Below, one piece after another: positions 15,316-22,996 of a stretch of 23,992 nucleotides of DNA. Numbering within the stretch: the first letter of the stretch is position 1; every line of letters begins with the position of its first letter. A program made the position numbers and the translations under genes. The notes beneath the pieces were generated by a model. That model did no database searches. It was not told where the DNA came from and was given only the letters and a program-made list of their open reading frames with translations. This DNA comes from Microbacterium sp. (GTDB lineage: Bacteria; Actinomycetota; Actinomycetes; Actinomycetales; Microbacteriaceae): positions 1 through 23,992 of the forward strand of contig DQHP01000141.1 in the NCBI GenBank assembly GCA_003524435.1, given 5' to 3'.

Positions 15316-16383
15316 TCAGAGCGTCGAAGACGACGCCCACAGGTCGACGTCGATGCCGTTGGAGAGCGCATCGATGCGGGCGAGTTCGTCGTCCGAGAAC
15401 TTCGGCCCATTGACTGCGGCGATGTTCTCGTCGAGCTGCTCGGGCCGAGACGCTCCGATCAATGCAGAGACCACCACCGGGTCGCGCAGCACCCACTGCA
15501 ACGCCATCTGCGCGAGCGACTGGCCGCGGCCCTTCGCGATCTCGTCCAGGCCGCGCAGCACCTTCAGTCCCTCAGCCGAAAGCGGCTTGTCAGAGATAGA
15601 ACCGCGCTTCTGTGCGCGCTGTGCGGTGCCATCGCCCAGGTACTTGTCCGTCAGCAGCCCCTGCGCGAGCGGCGTGAACGCGATCGCCCCAAGCCCCTCA
15701 GTGCGCAGGGTGTCGTTGAGCTCGGCCTCGGTCCACCGGTTGAGAATCGAGTACGCAGGCTGGTGAATCACGAGTGGCGTGCCAAGTTCACGAGCGGCTT
15801 CGACCGCACGAGCGGTGCGCTCGGCGCTGTACGACGAGATACCGACGTACAGGGCCTTGCCCTGACGCACGAGGGTGTCCAGCGCGCCGACGGTCTCTTC
15901 GATCGGGGTGACCGGGTCAACGCGGTGCGAGTAGAAGATGTCGACGTAATCGAGGTTCATGCTCGTCAATGACTGCTCGGCACTGGCCAGGAGGTACTTT
16001 CGGCTGCCGAAGTTGCCGTACGGGCCAGGCCACATGTCCCAGCCGGCCTTGGACGAGATGATCAGCTCGTCGCGGTAAGGGCGGAAGTCTTCGTGGAAGA
16101 TACGCCCGAAGTTCTTCTCCGCCGAACCGTACGGCGGGCCGTAGTTGTTGGCCAGATCGAAGTGGGTGATGCCGCGATCGAAAGCGTGGCGCAGGAGCGC
16201 CCGCTGGTTATCGAGCGGAATGTTGTCTCCGAAGTTCCACCACAGTCCCAGCGAAATCGGCGGCAGGTAGAGCCCGGAGGTACCAACCTGGCGGTATTCG
16301 AACTGTTCGTAGCGATCGGCCTTCGCCACATACGGGCGGTCGATCTCGGGAACGTTGGTGTGGAAGCGCGGCGATTCAGTCAC
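15316..16383 (-). CDS. Aldo/keto reductase (YghZ / MgrA-like)
   Basis: An NADPH-dependent oxidoreductase with a TIM barrel, 355 residues from the GTG at 16383. The catalytic tetrad is visible: Asp76 and Tyr81 in H-F-D-L-A-N-N-Y, Lys112 in I-S-S-K-A-G and His153 in F-Y-S-H-R. The segment G-P-P-Y-G-S-A-E and D-M-W-P-G-P-Y-G belong to the group of E. coli YghZ, which reduces L-glyceraldehyde 3-phosphate and methylglyoxal; the native substrate here is unknown. A TTG start at 16416 would add 11 residues and overlap rsmA. The GTG at 16383 has GGAAGG just upstream and is preferred, though its spacing is short. It is inserted between rsmA and ispE on the same strand and probably co-transcribed with them. 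Confidence 0.87.
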   Translation of the reverse strand: MTESPRFHTNVPEIDRPYVAKADRYEQFEYRQVGTSGLYLPPISLGLWWNFGDNIPLDNQRALLRHAFDRGITHFDLANNYGPPYGSAEKNFGRIFHEDFRPYRDELIISSKAGWDMWPGPYGNFGSRKYLLASAEQSLTSMNLDYVDIFYSHRVDPVTPIEETVGALDTLVRQGKALYVGISSYSAERTARAVEAARELGTPLVIHQPAYSILNRWTEAELNDTLRTEGLGAIAFTPLAQGLLTDKYLGDGTAQRAQKRGSISDKPLSAEGLKVLRGLDEIAKGRGQSLAQMALQWVLRDPVVVSALIGASRPEQLDENIAAVNGPKFSDDELARIDALSNGIDVDLWASSSTL

Positions 16384-16393
16384 GCCTTCCAGA

Positions 16394-17242
16394 TTAGTCG
16401 TGAAGCGCCTCGGCAATGCGCACGAAATCTTCGATGGTCAGTTGTTCTCCGCGGGCGGTCGGTGCGACACCGGCTTTTTCGAGAACAGCGGATGCCTCGG
16501 CAGCTGTGCCACCGAGAACCGCAGCGAGCGCCTGGCGGAGCATCTTGCGGCGCTGTTGGAACGCGGCATCCACGATCTTGAACGTCGCACGCCGGAGCTC
16601 TTCACCGCCTCGGACATCATCCGAACGCTCGAATGCCACCAAGACGCTGTCGACGTTGGGAACCGGCCAGAACACCTGACGCGACACCGTGCCAGCAAGG
16701 CGCCAGGCGCCGTACCAAGCGGCTTTAACGCTCGGTACACCGTAGATCTTGCTCCCAGGAGCGGCGGCGACCCGCTCCCCCACCTCTGCCTGCACCATGA
16801 CCACGCCGCGCTGCAGCGCCGGGAAAGTTTCCATGAAGTGCAGCAGCACCGGCACAGAGACGTTGTACGGCAGATTCGCAATGAGCACCGTCGGGTCACC
16901 GGGGAGTTCGGTGACGCGCAGGGCGTCGGCATCGACAACGGTCAGAGCATCCGCGGGCACGCCATGCGCCGCCGCTGTCTCGGGAAGCCGCGCCGCCAGA
17001 CGGTGATCGATCTCGACAGCGGTGACCGATGCCCCTGTCTCCAAGATCGCGAGCGTCAAAGATCCGAGCCCTGGGCCAACTTCAACGACGCTCTCGCCCG
17101 CGGTGACCGCACCGACGTGGACGATCTTTCGGACGGTGTTCGCGTCGACGACGAAGTTCTGTCCCAGCTTCTTCGTCGGAGTGACATCGAGCTCGGCAGC
17201 AAGGCGGCGAATCTCGGAGGCGCCGAGCAGTGTGACAGTCAT
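16394..17242 (-). CDS. rsmA: 16S rRNA dimethyladenosine transferase RsmA (KsgA)
   Basis: A 282-residue methyltransferase. It has K-K-L-G-Q-N-F near residues 24-30, the SAM-binding motif V-E-V-G-P-G-L-G (53-60), the acidic V-E-I-D of motif II, and the catalytic N-L-P-Y (123-126) that marks N6-adenine methyltransferases. RsmA dimethylates two adjacent adenines in helix 45 of 16S rRNA during late 30S assembly. I chose the ATG at 17242, which has GGGGGAG at a fair distance upstream and puts the family start in the usual place. The frame stays open up to 17440, but that would overlap tatD, and the extra codons have weaker GC at third positions. It follows tatD by 142 bases and precedes the aldo/keto reductase by 10 bases. 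Confidence 0.94.
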   Translation of the reverse strand: MTVTLLGASEIRRLAAELDVTPTKKLGQNFVVDANTVRKIVHVGAVTAGESVVEVGPGLGSLTLAILETGASVTAVEIDHRLAARLPETAAAHGVPADALTVVDADALRVTELPGDPTVLIANLPYNVSVPVLLHFMETFPALQRGVVMVQAEVGERVAAAPGSKIYGVPSVKAAWYGAWRLAGTVSRQVFWPVPNVDSVLVAFERSDDVRGGEELRRATFKIVDAAFQQRRKMLRQALAAVLGGTAAEASAVLEKAGVAPTARGEQLTIEDFVRIAEALHD

Positions 17243-17281
17243 CTTGCCATTCTCCCCCATGCCGTGCGCCGAGCCTGCGGG

Positions 17282-17344
17282 TACACCCGTCGGTCGAAAA
17301 TCACGAAAGTCGGACGAATCGAGCGATCTCGGCATACGGGTGTA
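17282..17344. repeat. Inverted repeat in the tatD-rsmA gap
   Basis: TACACCCGT (17282-17290) and ACGGGTGTA (17336-17344) are perfect 9-bp arms enclosing 45 bases. They are nested within GGTACA (17280-17285) / TGTACC (17361-17366). The 142-base gap (17243-17384) otherwise holds no gene I can support. It may form a folded leader for rsmA. Confidence 0.4.
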
Positions 17345-17384
17345 GAAATCAACCGACATCTGTACCGGGTTTGAGCGCAAAAGC

Positions 17385-18275
17385 TCAGTCGGTGAAGCTC
17401 CCGTAGACCGCGAGGGTATTGGCAGCGATCTGGGTGGCAAGGTCGTCGACGTCGATTTCGAGCTCGGATGCCATGAACCGCAGCGTGTGCGGGATCAGAT
17501 ACGGCGCATTCGGGCGCCCGCGCAACGGTACGGGCGTCAGAAACGGAGCATCCGTCTCGACCAGGATGCGATCGAGCGGTGTGACCTTCAATGCATCACG
17601 AAGGTTCTGCGCATTCTTGAAGGTGACGTTGCCGGCGAAGGAGAGGTAGTACCCGGCGTCCGCGCAGATTCGCGCCATCCGATCGTCACCGGAGAAGCAG
17701 TGAAACACCGTCCGCTCGGGCGCGCCGACGCGGGTCAGTGTCTCGAGCACCGCCTCGTGCGCTTCGCGGTCGTGGATCTGCATCGCGATACCGTGCTTCT
17801 TCGCCAGCGCGATGTGCGCTTCGAAAGATTCAAACTGCGGGGCCTGGCGCTCAGGTTCGGTGCGAAAGAAATCGAGGCCGGTTTCGCCGATCGCCCGGGT
17901 ACGAGGGTGCGCTGCGAGCTTGTCGATCACGCTGATCGCTTCGTAGAGCCGGCCCGCTTCTGCGTACGTCGGCGCATCGTTCGGGTGGATTGCGACGGCA
18001 GCGAGAACGCGAGGGTCGGATGCCGCGGCCTCCACCGCCCACTGTGAAGACTCGATATCCCCGGATGCCTGCACGACGCCCAGGATGCCGACCGCCGTAG
18101 CCCGATCGAGTTGCTCAGTGAGGCTCAGCGGCTCATCGCCGTCAACGATTTCCAGGTGTGCATGATTGTCGTACACCGGAACACTCAGCGGTTCAGGAGC
18201 GGTCGGGTACCGGAGGTTCTTGCGTCCGTCGCCGGAGCGCTCCTTCACGTACGTCTTGGGGTCCTCAGCAGTCAT
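17385..18275 (-). CDS. tatD: TatD-family metal-dependent deoxyribonuclease
   Basis: A 296-residue amidohydrolase-fold protein. Metal ligands are visible: D-N-H-A-H (His38 and His40), the glutamate in A-I-G-E-T-G-L-D-F, the histidine in M-Q-I-H-D-R-E-A-H, V-F-H-C-F-S-G, and the late aspartate in L-V-E-T-D-A-P-F-L. This set is the standard TatD/YcfH signature. Members act as 3'-5' exonucleases or DNases in repair, though in vivo roles are not settled. The ATG at 18275 has GAGG about seven bases upstream and follows the metG stop by only seven bases, so the two are one transcript. A longer open frame to 18419 runs into metG and is not used. Confidence 0.93.
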   Translation of the reverse strand: MTAEDPKTYVKERSGDGRKNLRYPTAPEPLSVPVYDNHAHLEIVDGDEPLSLTEQLDRATAVGILGVVQASGDIESSQWAVEAAASDPRVLAAVAIHPNDAPTYAEAGRLYEAISVIDKLAAHPRTRAIGETGLDFFRTEPERQAPQFESFEAHIALAKKHGIAMQIHDREAHEAVLETLTRVGAPERTVFHCFSGDDRMARICADAGYYLSFAGNVTFKNAQNLRDALKVTPLDRILVETDAPFLTPVPLRGRPNAPYLIPHTLRFMASELEIDVDDLATQIAANTLAVYGSFTD

Positions 18276-18282
18276 TTGTGCC

Positions 18283-19857
18283 TCAGGCTGTGGACTCCAC
18301 GCGCGGGAACAACGGTGCAAGCGTCTGCACGTGGGTGCCGGGCTTGAGCGCTCCCCAGGCTCCGGCGTCACGAATCGGCTGCGCCGAAAGCTCGCCAAGT
18401 GAGTCAGCGCCGAGAGCATCCCACAGCTTCTGAGTCGACTGCGGCATCACCGGCGACAGCAGCACGGCGAGCGCCCGCAGACCCTCAGCACACGTGTATA
18501 GCACCGTGCCGAGGCGCGCACGCTGGTCTTCGTCACGAGCGAGCGCCCAGGGCTCGTTCTCGGTGATGTAGCCATTCAGTGCGTCAACGATCGTCCAGAT
18601 GGAGTGGATCGCCTCGTCGATGCGGAACTGCTCCATTGACGCATCTGCTGCGGCTGCGGCATCCGACACGATTTTTTGAATCGCCAGATCTTGTTCGGTG
18701 TACTCCGCGGCTTCAGGAACGACGCCGTCGAAGTACTTCTCGATCATCGCGACAGTGCGCGATGCGAGGTTACCGAAGCCGTTGGCGAGCTCTGCCTGGT
18801 AGCGGGCCGAGAGGTCTTCCCAGCTGAACGAGCCGTCCTGGCCGAACGCGATCGCAGAGAGGAAGTAGAAGCGGTACGCGTCAGAGCCGAACACATCGGT
18901 GATCTCGGTCGGTGCGATGCCGGTGAGCTTCGACTTCGACATCTTCTCGCCGCCGACGAGAAGCCAGCCGTGTGCAAACACGCCCTTGGGAACGTCCAGC
19001 CCTGCTGCCATCAGAAGCGCGGGCCAAATCACCGCGTGGAAGCGCAGAATGTCTTTGCCGACCACGTGATACGCGGGCCAGCGGCGCTCGAATGTCTCTT
19101 CATCGGAGCCGTAGCCCACAGCGGTGGCGTAATTGAGTAGAGCATCGACCCAGACGTAGATGACGTGCGACTCGTCCCACGGCAGCGGGATGCCCCAGTC
19201 GAAAGTGGAGCGCGAGATCGAGAGATCCTTCAGCCCCTGCGAGACGAAGGACACCACTTCGTTGCGTGCCGAGTAGGGGCGCACGAAGTCAGGCTGGGTC
19301 TTGTAGAGATCGAGCAGCCGGTCTTGGAATTCGCTCAGCTTGAAGAAATAGTTCTTCTCCTGAAGCAACTCAAGCGGCTTCGAGTGGATCGCACAGACCT
19401 TCAGGCCTTCGAAAGGTCCGGTGCCGTCGACGATCTCGCTGTCAGGCTTGAACTCTTCACAACCGACGCAGTACAGCGCCTCATACTCACCGGCGTAGAT
19501 GTAGCCGGAGTCGTACAGCCGCTGGAAGAACACCTGCACGTTCTTCTCATGACGCTCCTGCGTCGTGCGGATGAAGTCGTCATTGGCGACATCAAGCGTC
19601 TCCAACAGCGGGAACCAGCTCTCGGTAACAAGCTTGTCTACCCACTCCTGCGGGGTGACGTTGTTCGCCGCCGCGGCACGCAGCATCTTCTGTCCGTGCT
19701 CGTCCGTGCCGGTCAGCATCCAGGTGTCATCACCCGACTGACGGTGCCAACGCGCAAGCGTGTCGACCGCCACCGACGTGTACCCGTGTCCGATGTGCGG
19801 AACATCAGAGGGGTAGTAGATGGGCGTAGTGATGTAGAAAGATTCGCCAGCGGCCAT
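18283..19857 (-). CDS. metG: Methionyl-tRNA synthetase MetG
   Basis: A 524-residue class I aminoacyl-tRNA synthetase. The HIGH motif (21-24) and KMSKS motif (305-309) are both perfect. A zinc knuckle in the connective domain is formed by Cys130, Cys133, Cys155 and His158 (C-x-x-C then C-x-x-H), matching the single-zinc MetG group. T-G-T-D-E-H-G-Q-K and the W-V-D-A-L-L-N-Y block are also standard. No C-terminal tRNA-binding dimerisation domain is present, as is usual for actinobacterial MetG of this length. It charges tRNA-Met for initiation and elongation in the cytoplasm. The ATG at 19857 lies seven bases after a TAGAAT -10, suggesting a leaderless transcript. It is the first gene of the metG-tatD-rsmA-AKR-ispE cluster. 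Confidence 0.96.
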   Translation of the reverse strand: MAAGESFYITTPIYYPSDVPHIGHGYTSVAVDTLARWHRQSGDDTWMLTGTDEHGQKMLRAAAANNVTPQEWVDKLVTESWFPLLETLDVANDDFIRTTQERHEKNVQVFFQRLYDSGYIYAGEYEALYCVGCEEFKPDSEIVDGTGPFEGLKVCAIHSKPLELLQEKNYFFKLSEFQDRLLDLYKTQPDFVRPYSARNEVVSFVSQGLKDLSISRSTFDWGIPLPWDESHVIYVWVDALLNYATAVGYGSDEETFERRWPAYHVVGKDILRFHAVIWPALLMAAGLDVPKGVFAHGWLLVGGEKMSKSKLTGIAPTEITDVFGSDAYRFYFLSAIAFGQDGSFSWEDLSARYQAELANGFGNLASRTVAMIEKYFDGVVPEAAEYTEQDLAIQKIVSDAAAAADASMEQFRIDEAIHSIWTIVDALNGYITENEPWALARDEDQRARLGTVLYTCAEGLRALAVLLSPVMPQSTQKLWDALGADSLGELSAQPIRDAGAWGALKPGTHVQTLAPLFPRVESTA

Positions 19858-19864
19858 ACTCTCA

Positions 19865-19870
19865 ATTCTA
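19865..19870 (-). promoter_or_regulatory. Predicted -10 of the leaderless metG promoter
   Basis: TAGAAT on the minus strand (19870-19865) lies seven bases before the metG ATG. There is no ribosome-binding site, so the mRNA should begin at or beside the start codon. The -35 region (GTAACC, 19893-19888) is weak. Confidence 0.55.
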
Positions 19871-19910
19871 GGCGGGATCGCCGGTGTGGTTACGTCGCAG
19901 CCATGCGCCC

Positions 19911-20528
19911 TCAGTTGCCGCGTCGGATCGCTGTGATTGCGCCGTGGGTTCGCTTGCTTACTTCGCCGGGTGCGCGGCTGCGGTGCTCTGTGGCGGTGAT
20001 GGCGAAACCTGTGTCTGTGAGGAGTTCGGAGAGGGCGTCGGCTGACCAGAAGTAAGCCTCGGTTATGGCGTGGGCGAATGGCTCACGTGGAGCACCGTCG
20101 AAGTACCCGATCAGCAGCGAGCCGCGCGGGGCGAGGACGCGAGCGAACTCTGCGAGAACCGCGGCGATGTCTTCCGGAGGTGTGTGGATCAGGGAGTACC
20201 AGGCAAGGATGCCGCCGAGCGAGGCACCTTCGTATGGGAGGTTGCAGAACGAGCCGTGGTCGAATCGCAGATGCGGGTGTCGCGAGCGGGCTTCAGCGAG
20301 GAAGTGTGCGGACAGATCGATACCCGCAACGTCGCGGTGATCATCGTGCAGAACGTCGGTCCATAGGCCAGGACCGCAGCCCGCATCCAGCAAACGTCCC
20401 GGTGCGCAATCGCGCCACTTCTCGATCAGGGCGCGATCCGCGGCGTCCATCTGGCCGATACTGCCGGCGACCTCGACGTACTCGGCTGCGCGAGAATCAT
20501 AGGCAGCGGCGATGGTGGCGTCAGTCAC
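19911..20528 (-). CDS. Class I SAM-dependent methyltransferase (methyltransferase domain 11/25 type)
   Basis: A small protein of 205 residues from the GTG at 20528. The SAM-binding motif I is L-L-D-A-G-C-G-P-G (46-54). Next come the motif II region V-A-G-I-D-L-S, then D-H-G-S-F-C-N-L-P and G-G-I-L-A-W-Y-S-L-I-H (post-I and motif IV positions). These give a Rossmann methyltransferase for small molecules rather than for RNA or DNA. It starts seven bases after the rsmI stop, so it is in the rsmI transcript. Starting higher up, at 20618, would overlap rsmI by more than 80 bases and adds residues unrelated to the fold. The substrate is unknown. Confidence 0.83.
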   Translation of the reverse strand: MTDATIAAAYDSRAAEYVEVAGSIGQMDAADRALIEKWRDCAPGRLLDAGCGPGLWTDVLHDDHRDVAGIDLSAHFLAEARSRHPHLRFDHGSFCNLPYEGASLGGILAWYSLIHTPPEDIAAVLAEFARVLAPRGSLLIGYFDGAPREPFAHAITEAYFWSADALSELLTDTGFAITATEHRSRAPGEVSKRTHGAITAIRRGN

Positions 20529-20535
20529 GCGCAGT

Positions 20536-21357
20536 TCACTTTGATCGCGACGCGAGGACCTGTTGGTAGAGGTCGCGAGAGCTGAGGCCGGTCGCCGCGG
20601 CGACTTCGGCACAGGCATCTTTCAAGCGGATGCCGTCGGTGACGAGTTGCTGCACCTGGGCGACAGCATCCTCTGGGGAGATATCGCGGCGCGACGCACC
20701 CTCGACGACCACGACGATCTCGCCTTTGACGCCTTCCGTGGCCCATTCCACGAGCTCGGATGCTGTCCCCCGCCGCACCTCTTCATAAAACTTGGTGAGT
20801 TCGCGGCAGACCGCAATGCGGCGATCATCGCCGAATGCGCTCCCCATGTCAGCAAGCGATGACGCGAGACGCGCCGGAGATTCGAAAAACACCATGGTCC
20901 GCGGCTCTGCGGCGAGTTTTCCGAGCGTTGCGCGCCGCTCGCCCGGCTTACGCGGCAGGAATCCCTCGAAGGTGAAACGGTCCGTCGGCATCCCCGAGAT
21001 CGCCAGCGCCATGAGCACCGCGCTCGGTCCAGGAATCGCGCTCACTGTCACACCGGCCTCGACAGCCGCTGCGACAACACCGTATCCGGGATCGCTGACC
21101 GCCGGCATCCCCGCGTCGCTGACGAGGACCACGTCCTGTTCTTGCGCGAGGGCGACCAGCTCGGCCGCCTTGTGCTTCTCGTTGTGGTCATGCAGGGCGA
21201 TCAGGCGCGGACGGTTCTCAATCTCGAGTGCTCGCAGCAGTCGCTGCGTGGTGCGCGTGTCTTCTGCGGCGACGACCTCTGCATTTTCAAGCACCTCAAT
21301 GAGGCGTCGAGACGCGTCGCCAAGGTTGCCGATGGGGGTTGCCGCGAGGATGATCAC
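20536..21357 (-). CDS. rsmI: 16S rRNA 2'-O-ribose C1402 methyltransferase RsmI
   Basis: A 273-residue protein of the tetrapyrrole-methylase fold. It opens with L-A-A-T-P-I-G-N-L-G-D, followed by A-E-D-T-R-T-T-Q-R-L-L, S-D-A-G-M-P-A-V-S-D-P-G, A-I-P-G-P-S-A-V-L-M-A-L and F-E-G-F-L-P-R-K. All are diagnostic of RsmI (YraL). It adds a 2'-O-methyl group to C1402 of 16S rRNA. The ATG at 21357 is 36 bases from the GTG of the divergent mannosyltransferase gene, so promoters of both genes must overlap in that gap. The opposite-strand pairing of rsmI with a Pmt gene is common in actinobacteria. Confidence 0.95.
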   Translation of the reverse strand: MIILAATPIGNLGDASRRLIEVLENAEVVAAEDTRTTQRLLRALEIENRPRLIALHDHNEKHKAAELVALAQEQDVVLVSDAGMPAVSDPGYGVVAAAVEAGVTVSAIPGPSAVLMALAISGMPTDRFTFEGFLPRKPGERRATLGKLAAEPRTMVFFESPARLASSLADMGSAFGDDRRIAVCRELTKFYEEVRRGTASELVEWATEGVKGEIVVVVEGASRRDISPEDAVAQVQQLVTDGIRLKDACAEVAAATGLSSRDLYQQVLASRSK

Positions 21358-21381
21358 ACGATCAGCCTATGCGCGAAGACT

Positions 21382-21387
21382 TAGGCT
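21382..21387 (+). promoter_or_regulatory. Possible -10 of a leaderless promoter for the mannosyltransferase gene
   Basis: TAGGCT (TANNNT form) ends six bases before the GTG at 21394, and no ribosome-binding site is visible. The -35 region is poor. Confidence 0.35.
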
Positions 21388-21393
21388 TGTGCC

Positions 21394-22944
21394 GTGACCG
21401 CGCCCGCCCCCCTTCTGCCCCCTCCGGCAGAACGCCTGACCGCGTGGGGGCGATTGCGTGATCGGTTGCTGCGGGAACCAGAGTGGAACCGCATCATCCG
21501 TTGGTTCGCCCCGCTGGTGGTCACGGCTCTCGCGGCCGTGCTGCGTCTGGCTAACCTCGGCCACCCGCACGAACTCATGTTCGATGAGACGTACTACGTC
21601 AAGGATGCGTGGTCGCTCTGGACGCTCGGCTACGAGGGCAGTTGGGGCGACGGTGCAAACGAGGCCTTTCCTTCGGGAGATACGAGCGCCCTGGACAGCA
21701 CCGGCAGCTTCGTCGTGCATCCACCACTCGGTAAATGGATCATCGCCCTGGGCATGGGACTTTTCGGATCTGGCTCCAGCGAAGCGTGGCGGCTGACGAC
21801 GGCACTGCTCGGCGCCGCGACGGTGCTCGTGGTGTATCTCGTCGCCCGTGCCTTGACCGGTTCGATCGTCGCGGCAACGATCGCAGGGTTGCTGCTGGCG
21901 ATCGACGGCCTCAGCATCGTCATGAGCCGCATCGCGCTGCTCGACGGCGCGCTGACCTTCTTCATTCTGCTCGGATTCCTCTTCATTCTTTACGACCGCA
22001 CGCGCAGTATGCGCCGCGCGGAATACGTCGATGCCGACGACCGAGAACGACTCTGGGGCCGGATCTTCTGGCGACGTCCGTGGGTCATCGCGGCAGGTGT
22101 CGCGCTCGGCGCAGCAAGCGCGGTGAAGTGGTCGGGGCTCTATGCGCTCGCGGGGCTCGGGCTGTATCTCGTGGTGACGGATGCTCTGGCACGCCGCCGG
22201 GCAGGCATCGCGTTCTGGCCGATGGATGCCGTGGCCAGGCAGGGTTCCGTATCGTTCCTGTTGCTGGTGCCTGCGGCCCTCGTGACCTATCTGGTCACGT
22301 GGTCGGGTTGGCTGGTAACGGCCGGTGGCTATGACCGGCAAAGCGATGCGAACCCGCTGATCGCGCTGTGGAAATACCACCAAAGTATGTACGGATTCCA
22401 CATCGGGCTCACCACGGGGCATCCCTATGCGAGCCCCGCCTGGCAGTGGCCGCTGCTGATCCGTCCGACCGCGGTGTGGGTCGGCGATGACGCCAGTTGC
22501 GGCACTGATCATTGCATCTCGGTGATCTCGAGCGTCCCGAATCCACTGATCTGGTACGCCGGTGTCGCCGCAGCGCTCTTCTTGCTGTACCGGTTCGTGC
22601 GTGGACTCATCCAGGGGCGTCCGGTGTCGTGGACACAACTTGTGCCGCTGGTCGGGCTGGCTGTGACATACGTGCCCTGGCTCATGATTCCGAGCCGGAC
22701 GATCTTCCAGTTCTACACCGTGACGATGATGCCGTTCCTTGTGCTGGCACTGGTGTTCGCACTGCGGGAGATCGCGGGACGACGAACGGATCCGCTCGAG
22801 CGACGGCAAGCCGGCGAGCGCACCGTCTTTGTCTTTCTTGTGATCACTCTGCTCGTGTCGGCATTCTTCTACCCCGTGTGGACCGGCATGAACGTCCCCT
22901 ACGAATTCTGGCTCGTTCATAATTGGATTCCGACGTGGGTGTGA
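21394..22944 (+). CDS. pmt: Polyprenyl-phosphate-mannose protein O-mannosyltransferase (Pmt, GT39)
   Basis: A 516-residue multi-span membrane enzyme of the GT39/PMT family. The first extracytoplasmic loop has the catalytic Asp64-Glu65 pair in M-F-D-E-T-Y-Y-V-K-D-A-W, followed by V-H-P-P-L-G-K-W (the H-P-P-x-x-K signature). About ten hydrophobic segments follow, and the C-terminus ends in P-Y-E-F-W-x-x-x-N-W-I-P-x-W as in other bacterial Pmts. It transfers mannose from polyprenyl-phosphate mannose to Ser/Thr of proteins during Sec export, on the outer face of the membrane. It starts with GTG at 21394, divergent from rsmI. No acceptor protein is encoded nearby; the window's two lipoproteins are possible substrates, but this is speculation. 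Confidence 0.92.
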   Translation: MTAPAPLLPPPAERLTAWGRLRDRLLREPEWNRIIRWFAPLVVTALAAVLRLANLGHPHELMFDETYYVKDAWSLWTLGYEGSWGDGANEAFPSGDTSALDSTGSFVVHPPLGKWIIALGMGLFGSGSSEAWRLTTALLGAATVLVVYLVARALTGSIVAATIAGLLLAIDGLSIVMSRIALLDGALTFFILLGFLFILYDRTRSMRRAEYVDADDRERLWGRIFWRRPWVIAAGVALGAASAVKWSGLYALAGLGLYLVVTDALARRRAGIAFWPMDAVARQGSVSFLLLVPAALVTYLVTWSGWLVTAGGYDRQSDANPLIALWKYHQSMYGFHIGLTTGHPYASPAWQWPLLIRPTAVWVGDDASCGTDHCISVISSVPNPLIWYAGVAAALFLLYRFVRGLIQGRPVSWTQLVPLVGLAVTYVPWLMIPSRTIFQFYTVTMMPFLVLALVFALREIAGRRTDPLERRQAGERTVFVFLVITLLVSAFFYPVWTGMNVPYEFWLVHNWIPTWV

Positions 22945-22948
22945 CGCT

Positions 22949-22954
22949 TATATT
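22949..22954 (+). promoter_or_regulatory. Possible -10 for the HAD hydrolase gene
   Basis: TATATT matches TATAAT at five of six bases. It lies in the 52-base gap after the mannosyltransferase stop, but has no well-spaced -35. Confidence 0.3.
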
Positions 22955-22996
22955 CCGCTCACGAGGGATGCAGATCTGGAGCGAGATGATCGACTC

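Noticed and set aside
17243..17440. N-terminally extended RsmA starting at 17440
   Set aside because: It would overlap tatD by 56 bases, adds 66 residues not found in the family as I know it, and the ATG at 17242 has a purine-rich site upstream.
21367..22920. A 517-codon open frame antisense to the mannosyltransferase gene
   Set aside because: It is rich in Arg, His, Glu and Asp with low-complexity composition typical of a shadow frame, and the opposite strand has clear Pmt motifs.
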